A stretch of DNA of 64,000 nt, from assembly GCF_017996735.1 (NCBI RefSeq), contig NZ_JAGOGJ010000004.1:62001-126000 (forward strand). The letters run 5' to 3'. Shown piece by piece: positions 35,771 through 45,100 of the stretch. A model generated the notes under the pieces. It saw only the letters and a list, made by a program, of their open reading frames with translations, was not told the DNA's origin and ran no database searches. The DNA is from Niveispirillum sp. GTDB taxonomy: Bacteria; Pseudomonadota; Alphaproteobacteria; Azospirillales; Azospirillaceae. Numbering within the stretch: the stretch's first letter is position 1; each line of letters starts with the position of its first letter. The translations under genes and the position numbers were made by a program.

Positions 35771-37204
35771 TCACGCCCGGCCGTAATGATCCTCGATCCG
35801 CAGGATGTCGTCGGCGCTGATCTGTTCCCCGGTCTGCACCTCCACCAGGCACAGATCGCTGTCCCCCTCATTCTCCAGCCGGTGCGGCATGCCGGCGGGG
35901 ATGAAGACGCTTTCATTCACGCGCACGGTGCGCCGTTCATCGCCCAGGGTGACCTTGGCCTCTCCCTGAACCACGATCCAATGCTCGGCCCGATGTTCGT
36001 GCTTTTGCAGCGAAATCTTGTGACCGGGCCGGATGGTCAGGCGCAGCACCTCGAACCCCGGCCCCTTATGCACCAGATGCGCATAACCCCAGGGCCGGTA
36101 GGTGCGGCGATGGTCCAGCCGTTCGGAGCGGCCATCGGCCTTCAGCCGGTCGACCACGGTCTTCACATCCTGCACACGTGACCGGTCAGCCACCAGAACC
36201 GCGTCGTCGGTGGTGATGACCACAAGGTCCCTCACCCCGACCAGGGCCGTCAGCCCGACCTCGCCCCGCACCAGATTATTGTGCGAATCCACCAGGATGG
36301 CATCGCCCAGCACGGCATTGCCGACATTATCCTTGCCGGCAATGTCCCACAGCGCGCTCCAGGCGCCGACATCGGTCCAGCCGATATCGCAGGGCACGAT
36401 GGCGGCGCTGTCCGTCTTTTCCATCACCGCAAAATCGATGGAGATGTTGGGCGCCTTGGCGAAGGCGTCGGGGTCCAGGCGCAGGAAATCCAGGTCGTCC
36501 CGTGCGGCCGCGATGGCTTCATCCGCCGCTACCAAGGCGTCGGGCGCATGGCGTTCCAGTTCGGCCACGAACCGGTCGGCGCGGAACAGGAACATGCCAC
36601 TGTTCCACAAATGGCGACCACCGGCCACATAGGCCTGCGCCACTTCCAGCTTCGGCTTCTCCGCGAACTGCTTCACCGTGAAGGCGCCGTCGGCATTCGC
36701 CACCGGCTCCCCCGTTTCGATATAGCCATAGCCCGTTTCAGGGCTGGTCGGCTGAATGCCGAAGGTCACCAGCTTACCTGCCTGCGCCGCGCGGGCGCCG
36801 ATAGCCACGGCGGCCCGAAAGGCGTCGGGCGCCAGGATGGCATGGTCGGCCGGCAGCAGCAGGACCAGCGCCGCCGGATCGCGCCGCGCCGCCAGACGCG
36901 CCGCCACAGCCGCCGCCGGGGCAGTGTTGCGGCCGAAAGGTTCCAGAACCAGTTCGGTGGGCCGGATGCCCACTTCCTGAAGCTGTTCGGCGATGGCGAA
37001 ACGATGTTCCTGATTGCAGATCACGATGGGATCGGCAAAGCCGAACGTGCCACCGACCCGCAGCGCCGTCTCCTGGATCATGGTCCGGTCACCGCACAGG
37101 TTCAGCAACTGCTTGGGAAACCGTTCGCGCGACACAGGCCACAGCCGGGAACCGGAACCGCCGGACAGCAGGACGGGAATGATTGCAGAAGGGGTCTGGA
37201 TCAT
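35771..37204 (-). CDS. manC: mannose-1-phosphate guanylyltransferase / mannose-6-phosphate isomerase
   Basis: 477 residues from the ATG at 37204; the longer in-frame reading is not coding. Nucleotidyltransferase domain with PVLLSGGSGSRLWPVSRERFPKQLL, FAEKPKLEVAQAY and a C-terminal cupin phosphomannose-isomerase domain (RPWGYAHLVHKG, LQKHEHRAEHWIVVQGEAKVTLG). It makes GDP-mannose for exopolysaccharide or glycoprotein synthesis. It lies downstream of the TPR-methyltransferase gene, separated by a hairpin. Confidence 0.95.
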   Translation of the reverse strand: MIQTPSAIIPVLLSGGSGSRLWPVSRERFPKQLLNLCGDRTMIQETALRVGGTFGFADPIVICNQEHRFAIAEQLQEVGIRPTELVLEPFGRNTAPAAAVAARLAARRDPAALVLLLPADHAILAPDAFRAAVAIGARAAQAGKLVTFGIQPTSPETGYGYIETGEPVANADGAFTVKQFAEKPKLEVAQAYVAGGRHLWNSGMFLFRADRFVAELERHAPDALVAADEAIAAARDDLDFLRLDPDAFAKAPNISIDFAVMEKTDSAAIVPCDIGWTDVGAWSALWDIAGKDNVGNAVLGDAILVDSHNNLVRGEVGLTALVGVRDLVVITTDDAVLVADRSRVQDVKTVVDRLKADGRSERLDHRRTYRPWGYAHLVHKGPGFEVLRLTIRPGHKISLQKHEHRAEHWIVVQGEAKVTLGDERRTVRVNESVFIPAGMPHRLENEGDSDLCLVEVQTGEQISADDILRIEDHYGRA

Positions 37205-37230
37205 GGCGCACGCGTATCGTGGAAATGGGA

Positions 37231-37267
37231 AGGGCCGGGGCGGGACTACATGGCATGCCCCGGCCCT
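37231..37267. terminator. hairpin between TPR-methyltransferase and manC
   Basis: Perfect 11-bp arms AGGGCCGGGGC (37231-37241) and GCCCCGGCCCT (37257-37267). No T-run; it could attenuate read-through from the upstream gene into manC. Confidence 0.5.
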
Positions 37268-37289
37268 CTGGAAAAGACCGAAAATGGGA

Positions 37290-38807
37290 TCAGGGCTTGG
37301 CCGCGATGGCCAGCAACCCCTGCACCGGCTTGCCGCCCTCATAACGCAGCACCAGGCTGGTGAGTTCCACGGGCGTCAGTCCCGCCGCCGTCAGACAGTC
37401 CCGGACATAGGCCGGATCATGGGCATAACGCCCGCCTTCATGCAGCACATAGGGCTTGTCCCCCGCGATCGTCTCCACCGAACCGATCAGCAGGCCACCG
37501 GGCCGCAGGCTGTTTCCCGCGCACCGGAAAATATCCTCGAGGTCCCCGAAATAACACAGGACGTCACTGGCGGAGATGACATCAAAACTGGCTGGCCGGG
37601 CGATGAGATAGGCCCCCAGTTCAGCCTGATCCAGGGCGGAGTAGAGGCCACGGCGCAGGGCCTGCTGCAGCATGGACAGCGACAGGTCGACACCGGTCAG
37701 GGTACGGGCATGGGGGGCAAGATGCGGTGCCGCCAGACCGGTGCCGCAGCCGGCATCCAGAATGTCCTTGTCGCCCTTGCCCGCCCCCAGATGGCGCGAC
37801 AGGGCCGCCCCTACCGCCTCTGGCACGGCATAACCCAGCGATCCGATCATTTCATCGAAGCGCTTCGCAGAGGCGTCGAATGTCTGGGCGACAAAGGCGT
37901 CGCCCGCCCGCGCCGGGGTCGGGCTCTGCCCCAGGGCGGCCAGCGTATGCTGTAACTGCGCCGTTTCGCCCGCGATCTCCCGCCAGGTGTCCAGAAGGGT
38001 GGCCAGCGCCGCCTCGTCCCCGGTGCGGCGCAGGTTCGCGGCCACGGCACCCAGTTCGACCTGGGCAACCGCGCTGTCAGGGGCAAGCCGCAACGCCTTC
38101 AGGGCCGCGTCCGCCGCCATGTCCAGCCGCCCGACACCACGCCAGGCCAGCGAGATGTTGATATGCAGCGGTGAATTGTTGGGATCCATGGCCAATGCCT
38201 GGCCAAAACAGGCGATAGCCTCGTCATACCGCCCTGACTCGGCCAGGGTCAGGCCCAGGTTGGAATGGGTGATGATGATGTCGGGCCGCAGGCGCAACGC
38301 CAGTTGGAACTGTTCCACGGCTTCAGCCTGACGCCCCAGCCGGCGCAGCGTCAGGCCCAGATTGCTGGCCGCCTCCGCATAGTCGGGCCGGGCCTTCAAC
38401 GCGTTGCCGTAATGCTCCGCCGCGATTTCCAGATGACCGGCATCGAAGAACAGGGTGCCCAGATTGTAATAAGCCTCCGCGAACAGCGGTTCGCGTTCCA
38501 GCGCGTTCAGGTAATGGCCGGCGGCATCATGCGGCCGGCCCTGCGCCTGGGCCACGGCCCCCTGGTTGAAATGATAGATGGGGTTGTCGGGTTCCAGCGC
38601 CGCCGCCGCCGCATAGGCCTGGGCCGCGCCATCGTAATCTTCCAACGTCTCCAGGGCGACACCCAGATCAGCCCGCAGGGTGGCATCACCGGGATCGTCC
38701 AGGATGGCCTCACGCAACAGCGCCACCGCCTCGGCATGGTTGCCGGCATCCATCGCCATGCGCCCCTGGTCAGCGGGGCCACCAACGCCAATGGAGATGT
38801 CGCTCAT
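37290..38807 (-). CDS. TPR protein with C-terminal SAM methyltransferase
   Basis: 505 residues from the ATG at 38807. About eight TPR units (residues 10-270) such as YYNLGTLFFDAGHLEIAAEHYGNAL and SNLGLTLRRLGRQAEAVEQFQLAL. Then a class I methyltransferase with DILDAGCGTGLAAPHLA (motif I), LTGVDLSLSMLQQA, FDVISASDVLCYFGDLE and SLRPGGLLIGSVE. This arrangement is known for putative glycan-modifying methyltransferases. The adjacent manC and the nearby GT41 genes fit a glycosylation locus. The acceptor is unknown. Confidence 0.88.
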   Translation of the reverse strand: MSDISIGVGGPADQGRMAMDAGNHAEAVALLREAILDDPGDATLRADLGVALETLEDYDGAAQAYAAAAALEPDNPIYHFNQGAVAQAQGRPHDAAGHYLNALEREPLFAEAYYNLGTLFFDAGHLEIAAEHYGNALKARPDYAEAASNLGLTLRRLGRQAEAVEQFQLALRLRPDIIITHSNLGLTLAESGRYDEAIACFGQALAMDPNNSPLHINISLAWRGVGRLDMAADAALKALRLAPDSAVAQVELGAVAANLRRTGDEAALATLLDTWREIAGETAQLQHTLAALGQSPTPARAGDAFVAQTFDASAKRFDEMIGSLGYAVPEAVGAALSRHLGAGKGDKDILDAGCGTGLAAPHLAPHARTLTGVDLSLSMLQQALRRGLYSALDQAELGAYLIARPASFDVISASDVLCYFGDLEDIFRCAGNSLRPGGLLIGSVETIAGDKPYVLHEGGRYAHDPAYVRDCLTAAGLTPVELTSLVLRYEGGKPVQGLLAIAAKP

Positions 38808-38934
38808 GCTTTTTTCCTTCCGCCAGATCACGCCCTGGGCCTCGTTTGGCGGACAAGATAACGGCTTGGAATCACAAAGGATAGGGGGAGCGCGGCCGGA
38901 TACCGAAAAGCATAGGGCCGGCCATAAAGAGAAA

Positions 38935-38961
38935 GGCCCGGTCGAAGCTGCCGACCGGGCC
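38935..38961 (-). terminator. Rho-independent terminator downstream of the YjfB-like gene
   Basis: Stem GGCCCGGTCG (38935-38944) with CGACCGGGCC (38952-38961); on the minus strand the hairpin is followed by TTTCTCTTT. It ends the unit formed by the sigma-54 activator, the 107-residue and the YjfB-like genes. Confidence 0.85.
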
Positions 38962-38994
38962 CGGAAGTACGGAGAATCTTGAGATGGCGGGAAT

Positions 38995-39189
38995 TCAGAC
39001 CTGGATATCAACGATCTGGCCGCGTCCGCCCGTCGCCGCCGCCGGCTTCGCCGATCCACCAGACGCCAGCAGGTCTGTCACCTGCTGTGACTGATCGGAC
39101 GAGGCGCGTACCTGCCCAACCTGAAATTGGCTGCGCGTGTTCAACAAGCCGATGGCCGACGCGTAGCCGGCAGAAGAACTGATGTCCAT
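38995..39189 (-). CDS. small YjfB-like putative motility protein
   Basis: 64 residues from the ATG at 39189. It begins MDISSSAGYASA, has a Gln-rich helix with a central D-x-S-Q-Q pattern (SDQSQQVTDLLASG) and ends GQIVDIQV. The start MDI, the central Gln/Asp helix and the ending G-x-x-[VI]-DI-x-V resemble Bacillus YjfB-type putative motility proteins. The assignment is by eye and moderate. It lies downstream of a sigma-54 activator and before a terminator. Confidence 0.45.
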   Translation of the reverse strand: MDISSSAGYASAIGLLNTRSQFQVGQVRASSDQSQQVTDLLASGGSAKPAAATGGRGQIVDIQV

Positions 39190-39313
39190 GATCACGATCC
39201 GTGTCTGGTTCCAGCCGCTTCAGTATAGGACGGACGCGACTGGAATCCAAGGCATACCCACTCGTTCGGCGTAATACCGACGATGGGACAGCAGCGGCGG
39301 CCCCAAGGGCCGG

Positions 39314-39637
39314 TTACCCCAGCGTGCTCATGATGGAAAAACAGAGCGCATCACCCTGTGCGTGGATGGTCTTCAACGCATCCTTGGGCAGCGGGATTTT
39401 CTTGTCCCGGCAATAGGCCACCATCAGACGCGCCAACTGGTAGCTCTCCACCTCCAGTTCGCTTCGTCCCCCGCCGCCTGCCGACTCACTCTGGATCCGG
39501 ATGGACGGCGGGGGGCCTTCCACCACCTGGATACGGGTGATACGCCGCGAGGGGTCGAACCCCTCCAGCGGGACGGACTGAAAGACAAGTTTCAATTCGT
39601 CATTAGAGAAGATGATATGCCGGATCTCTGTGATCAT
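39314..39637 (-). CDS. conserved hypothetical protein downstream of the sigma-54 activator
   Basis: 107 residues starting 21 bp after the activator stop, so co-transcribed. Beginning MITEIRHIIFSNDELKLVF and ending with a helix YQLARLMVAYCRDKKIPLPKDALKTI and a short strand DALCFSIM. No signal peptide or catalytic motif. Function unknown; a motility or surface-regulation link is inferred from neighbours only. Confidence 0.6.
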   Translation of the reverse strand: MITEIRHIIFSNDELKLVFQSVPLEGFDPSRRITRIQVVEGPPPSIRIQSESAGGGGRSELEVESYQLARLMVAYCRDKKIPLPKDALKTIHAQGDALCFSIMSTLG

Positions 39638-39658
39638 GGCTTTCTTTCCGTTCCGGGC

Positions 39659-41263
39659 TCAGCCCGCGCGCTTCTTCTGACGACGACGATAAATGGTGCA
39701 GGGATTTATTTCCAGCAAAGCCGCTGCACGGGTGATATTGCCCTGGCACAGGCGGATGGCTTCATCGATGGCCTCTTCCTCCACCTGCCACAGCGGTCGG
39801 ATGCGCCGTTCGTCGTCGGGCCAGACCTCCGCCGGAGCCGGCCGGGAAGGGGGGGGAGGTACGGGCACCGTGCCGCCGATACCCGGAATGGGCACGCCGG
39901 GAATGCCCAAACCCAGGGGGCCAGTCGGCGGCATGGCCAAGCCTGCGAAGGACTGCCCAAGCTGACTGGCCAGCGGCCCGGCAACGGCGGCCCAACGGGG
40001 GTCCTGCAGGATGGGCGGCACGATCATGGTCGGCTTGTTCAGGGGCGGCGGCAGCATGAAGGGCCGGATCTCGTCCCCGTCATTCAGCACCACCACATTG
40101 CGCACGACATTCAGCAATTGTCGCACATTGCCCGGCCAGGCATAGGTTTGCAGGATGCTCTCGGCCTCGGTCGAGAATCCCTTGAAGGCCTTGCGCTCCT
40201 CTTTCCCGTATTTTTCCAGGAAAAATCGGGCGATCAGCAGGATATCGTCCCCGCGTTCGCGCAATGGCGGCAATTCGATGGAGATCACCTGCAGGCGATA
40301 GAACAGGTCTTCGCGGAATCGCCCGGCCTGCACCTCGGCATAGGGGTCGCGATTGGTGGCGCAGACGATGCGCACATCCACCGGTTCCAGCTTCTCGCTG
40401 CCTACCTTCTTGACCATGCCCGTCTGCAGGAACCGCAGCAGCTTGGCCTGCAGCGACAGGTCCATCTCTCCGATTTCGTCCAGGAACAGGGTGCCGCCAT
40501 CGGCCTGCAGGGCGGCACCGGCATGGTCGGTGCTGGCCCCGGTGAAGGCACCCTTCACATGGCCGAAAATCTCCGACTCCATCAAATCCTTCGGGATGGC
40601 GGCGCAATTGATGGCGATGAACGGGCCGTCGCCCCGGGGACTGCGACGATGGATGGCTTCCGCACACACCTCCTTGCCGGTGCCGCTCTCCCCTGTGATA
40701 AAAACCGTCGCCTTTGACGGTGCCGCCGCCTCGATCAGACGATAGGCCGCCTTCATCGGCGGAGAGGCCCCGATGAACCCATAGAACGAATATTCCGTGA
40801 CGGCGGGTTCCGCCGCCGCCGCTGGCGGTTTGGCGGCACGACCCTTCGCGCCCTTGCCGCCCGCCGCGCCGGTTGCGTCACGCACGGCCGGGGCCTGGGC
40901 CAGGACGGCCGTGACAGCGCCGCGCAGCCGGTCGCTGCCCACCGGCAGCAACAGGACATCCGCCGCCCCGGCCCGCATCGCCTCCACCGCCACCTGCACG
41001 GACCCTTGCGCCGTCAGCGCGATGGCACGTGGAACAAGCCCGGCCTGGGTAAGATCACGCAGCAGTTCCACCCCGGAACCATCGGTAAGCTGCAGATTGA
41101 TCAGCAGCAGATCGATTCCGGCACCCACCGCCAAGGCGCGGCGTGCGGCGGCCGCCCCTTCGACCACGGACATGTCGTACCCATCACGCTTCAGCGCACC
41201 GACATAGGCGTGCGACAGGGAAGGTGCGGGTTCGACGATCAGGATACGTGCGGCTTGCGTCAT
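39659..41263 (-). CDS. sigma-54-dependent activator with a degenerate receiver domain
   Basis: 534 residues. N-terminal receiver-like domain (about 7-120): the phospho-acceptor Asp position in IDLLLINLQLTDGSG is Asn, and the acidic pocket after ILIVE is reduced, so phosphorylation is unlikely. The central AAA+ domain is intact: GESGTGKE (Walker A), GAFTGA (sigma-54 contact), GGTLFLDEIGEM (Walker B) and the R finger region FREDLFYRL. A Pro/Gly-rich linker leads to a Fis-type HTH (GNITRAAALLEINPCTIYRRR). It probably activates surface-structure genes; FlbD- or VpsR-like regulation is possible. Confidence 0.9.
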   Translation of the reverse strand: MTQAARILIVEPAPSLSHAYVGALKRDGYDMSVVEGAAAARRALAVGAGIDLLLINLQLTDGSGVELLRDLTQAGLVPRAIALTAQGSVQVAVEAMRAGAADVLLLPVGSDRLRGAVTAVLAQAPAVRDATGAAGGKGAKGRAAKPPAAAAEPAVTEYSFYGFIGASPPMKAAYRLIEAAAPSKATVFITGESGTGKEVCAEAIHRRSPRGDGPFIAINCAAIPKDLMESEIFGHVKGAFTGASTDHAGAALQADGGTLFLDEIGEMDLSLQAKLLRFLQTGMVKKVGSEKLEPVDVRIVCATNRDPYAEVQAGRFREDLFYRLQVISIELPPLRERGDDILLIARFFLEKYGKEERKAFKGFSTEAESILQTYAWPGNVRQLLNVVRNVVVLNDGDEIRPFMLPPPLNKPTMIVPPILQDPRWAAVAGPLASQLGQSFAGLAMPPTGPLGLGIPGVPIPGIGGTVPVPPPPSRPAPAEVWPDDERRIRPLWQVEEEAIDEAIRLCQGNITRAAALLEINPCTIYRRRQKKRAG

Positions 41264-41536
41264 GCCAGGATGATTGCATGGGGCGTTGCGTTACGCAACC
41301 AGAACCCAGCCGTTTTACATCCTCCTTTGCAAAAGGCAAGAAGGCCTGTATCAATCGATTTCGTTTCCAATGCCGCAATCAAGGGAAACAGCCATTTTTA
41401 TCCGATGCCGTATATATGGTCTGCATTTTGCTTCAATCTTACCAGATTTGGGGGGTCAGAGATGGTTTCCCCCACTGGATCGGCAGCCCCGCCGCCGTGC
41501 CCACTTTTCGGTTCAGGGCGAAGGTGCGGAAACTGA
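41264..41536. other. non-coding stretch upstream of the sigma-54 activator
   Basis: About 270 bp, more AT-rich between 41310 and 41460 than the flanks, presumably the promoter of the activator operon. I found no -24/-12 element and no clear operator. No gene on either strand is supported here. Confidence 0.4.
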
Positions 41537-41568
41537 CGGCACGGCGACCCGCCCCGGTCGCCGTGCCG
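41537..41568. terminator. hairpin downstream of the 147-residue gene
   Basis: Perfect 13-bp arms CGGCACGGCGACC and GGTCGCCGTGCCG around a 6-base loop. It lies 30 bp past the stop of the minus-strand gene at 41598 and is likely its terminator. Confidence 0.7.
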
Positions 41569-41597
41569 ATTCTTCATTGTGGAGGAGTGGAACCGCC

Positions 41598-42041
41598 TCA
41601 GGGTTCCGGGTCCTCGTCCCCATAGGGGAAGGACGTATGCTCGCTGGCATGGCTGCCGAAACGCCACACCTTCGGTTCGTCCAGCGTCAGCCGTCCAAGG
41701 GCCAACTGGTCCATGATCGCGACGGAGATATCGGCCAGCAGCCGCGCCGCCCAGGGCTTCATGGCCTTCACCCCCACATGCAGGTAGGCGGGGGAATACA
41801 GCGTATGGGCGATGCCATCGGCATGCCCCTTGAGGAAAGCCGTCACCAGCCCCGCACATTCGGCCGGTTCAAGCACGGGTTCAATCCCTGGCGCGGCCGC
41901 GGCCAGGACCGGATAAAGAAGATGTGACCGGTCGTCCAGGGAAGTGTCGCGCGACAGATTATCGGCCACCCGCGAGAGATAGGCCGCCTTCGCCGCCGGC
42001 AGCTCCCGCATAGCCATATCGAGTATCTGCCGATGATGCAT
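41598..42041 (-). CDS. hypothetical protein between the activator and giant repeat genes
   Basis: 147 residues, mostly helical, no signal peptide or recognised motif. Codon use is like the neighbours, a GGTGGGA ribosome site precedes the ATG, and both its ends are bounded by hairpins, so it is probably an independent gene. Function unknown. Confidence 0.65.
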   Translation of the reverse strand: MHHRQILDMAMRELPAAKAAYLSRVADNLSRDTSLDDRSHLLYPVLAAAAPGIEPVLEPAECAGLVTAFLKGHADGIAHTLYSPAYLHVGVKAMKPWAARLLADISVAIMDQLALGRLTLDEPKVWRFGSHASEHTSFPYGDEDPEP

Positions 42042-42132
42042 GGTCCCACCCGCCGGAATTGCCCGTCACCATCCTGAACAGCCGGACGGGCGGGGGCAAT
42101 GTGACCAATCGTATGGCTTGCATGCATCTGCA

Positions 42133-42171
42133 AAAGAAAACGGCTGGGCCACCGTACAAGTGGCCCAGCCG
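42133..42171 (-). terminator. Rho-independent terminator of the giant repeat gene
   Basis: Perfect 12-bp arms CGGCTGGGCCAC (42141-42152) and GTGGCCCAGCCG (42160-42171). On the minus strand the stem is followed by TTTTCTTTTG. It begins 19 bp past the giant gene's stop. Confidence 0.92.
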
Positions 42172-42189
42172 CTTCTCTTACCAGGATGA

Positions 42190-45100
42190 TTACATGAACA
42201 GTGCGTTGAACTGACCAGCGTCCATCACACCGATCTGCGTCGAGGTGAAACCAGCCGTCTGAGTGGTGGTCAGGGCAGCAATGTCGCTGGTCTCCATGGC
42301 TCCGACCTGAGTGGTCGACAGCGAGGCGATCTGCGTCGTGCTGAGCCCCCGGATGTTGGTGGTCGTGAAGGCGGCAATCTGGGTCGCCGACAACACGGAA
42401 ATCTGGGTTGTGGTCAAGGCCGCGACGAAGGTGGAAGAGAACCACAGGAACTGCTGCGTATCGGTCAGGGCGGCGACAGCCGTCGTGCTGAAGGCAGAGA
42501 CCTGTGCAGTGGTCAAGGCCGCCAGTTGGGTGCTGGTCAAGGCCGAGGCCTGCGTACCATTGAGAACCGCGAGGTCCGTCGTCTCGATGCTGCGGATGGC
42601 TGTCGTGGACAGCGTAGCCACCTGCGTCGAGGTGATTTCGGCAACCTGCGTGGTGGTCAGCGCCGCAACCTGGGCCGTGGTGAGAGCCACAAGCTGGGTG
42701 CTGGTCAGCGCCGCCACATCGGTGGTGCTGATCGACTGGACCTGTGAGGTCGTCAGGGCTGAGACCTGCTGTGCCGTCAGCGCCCCGATCTGGGTGGTCG
42801 TAAATACCGCCAGATCAGTGCTTTCAAGGGCCCGAACCTGGGTGGTGGTCATGGCCGCGATTTGCGTCGTGGTCAGAACATCGACCTGGGTCGTGGTCAG
42901 ACCCGCGATCTGGGTCGTGGTCAGAACCCGGAACTGGGCCGACGTCAGGGCAGCCAGATCGGTCGCTTCCAAGGCGCTGAACTGCGTGCTGGTCAGGGCC
43001 GCGATCTGGGTCGTGGTCAGCGAGGCAATCTGCGTCGTGGAGAACTCGATCAGGTCCGTCGTTTCGATGGCCCGGACCTGCGCCGTGGTCAGCGTCACCA
43101 ACTGCGTGCTGGTCAACACGCTGATCTGGGTCGTGGACAGAGCCGCCACCTGGGTGGTGTTCAGGCCACGGATCTGCGTGGTGCCCAACTGTGCCACCTG
43201 CGTGCTGGTCATCTCACCCAACTGGGTGGTGGTCAGCGCATTCACCTGCGTGGTGGTCAGGGACACAAGCTGGGTGCTGTTCAGGGCCGCCAGATCGGTG
43301 GTGTTGATCGCCTGGATCTGCGCGGTGGTAAGCGAAGAAACCTGCGAAGCCGTCAGAGCCCCGATCTGGGTGGTGGAGAAGACGGCCAGGTCGGTGCTTT
43401 CGATGGCCCGGATCTGGGTCGTGGTCATGGCCGCGATCTGGGTGCTGGTCAGCACATCGACCTGGGTCGTGGTCAGACCCGCGATCTGGGTCGTGGTCAG
43501 CACCCGGAACTGGGCCGTGGTCAGGGCGGCCAGATCGGTTGCCTCAATGGCGCTGAACTGCGTGCTGGTCAGGGCCACAATCTGGGTCGTGGTCAGCGAA
43601 GCAATCTGCGTCGTGGAGAACTCGATCAGGTCCGTCGTTTCGATCGCCTGGATCTGCGCCGTGGTCAGGGCGACCAACTGCGTGCTGGTCAACACGCTGA
43701 CCTGGGTCGTGGACAGTGCGGCCACCTGGGTGGTGCTCAGGCCACGGACCTGGGTCGTGCCCAACTGGGCAACCTGCGTGCTGGTCAGTTCACCCAACTG
43801 GGTCGTGGTCAGCGCATTCACCTGGGCCGTCGTCAGGGCCACAAGCTGGGTGCTGTTCAGGGCCGCCAGGTCGGTGGTGTTGATGGCCTGGATCTGCGCG
43901 GTGGTCAGCGAAGAAACCTGCGAAGCCGTCAGAGCCCCGATCTGGGTGGTGGAGAAGACGGCCAGGTCGGTGCTTTCGATGGCACGGATCTGGGTGGTGG
44001 TCATGGCCGCGACCTGGGTGCTGGTCAGCATATCGACCTGCGTCGTGGTCAGACCGGCGATCTGGGTCGTGGTCAGCACCCGGAACTGGGCCGTGGTCAG
44101 GGCGGCCAGATCGGTTGCCTCAATAGCGCTGAACTGCGTGCTGGTCAGAGCCACGATCTGCGTCGTGGTCAGCGAGGAAATCTGCGTCGTGGAGAATTCG
44201 ATCAGGTCCGTCGTTTCGATGGCCCGGATCTGCGCCGTGCTCAACGCCACCAACTGCGTGCTGGTCAACACGCTGACCTGGGTCGTGGACAGCGCCGCCA
44301 CCTGGGTGGTGGTCAGGCCACGGATCTGCGTGGTGCCCAACTGGGCAACCTGCGTGCTGGTCAGTTCACCCAACTGGGTGGTGGTCAGCGCGCCAACCTG
44401 GGTCGTCGTCAGGGCCACAAGCTGCGTGCTGTTCAGGGCCGCCAGATCGGTGGTGTTGATCGCCACGATCTGCGTCGAGGTCAACGCGGAAACCTGGGCT
44501 GCCGTCAGCGCCCCGATCTGGGTGGTGGAGAAGACTGCCAGGTCGGTGCTTTCGATGGCGCGGACCTGGGTCGTGGTCATGGAAGCGATCTGGGTCGTGG
44601 TCAGAACATCGACCTGGGTCGTGGTCAGACCCGCGATCTGCGTCGATGTCAGGGCACGGAACTGGGCGGTGGTCAATGCCGCCACGTCAGTGGCCTCGAT
44701 GGCGCCGAACTGCGTGCTGGTCAGGGCCACGATCTGCGTCGTGGTCAGCGAGGAAATCTGCGTCGTGGAGAACTCGATCAGGTCCGTCGTTTCGATGGCC
44801 TGGATCTGCGCGGTGCTCAACGCCACCAACTGTGTGCTGGTCAACACGCTGACCTGGGTCGTGGACAGCGCCGCCACCTGGGTGGTGGTCAGGCCACGCA
44901 CCTGCGTGGTGCCCAACTGGGCCACCTGCGTGCTGGTCAGTTCACCCAACTGGGTGGTGGTCAGCGCGCCAACCTGCGTGGTGGTCAGGGCCACAAGCTG
45001 CGTGCTGCTCAGGGCCGCCAGATCGGTGGTGTTGATGGCCACGATCTGCGTCGTGGTCAGCGCGGAAACCTGGGCTGCCGTCAGAGCGCCAATCTGCGTC

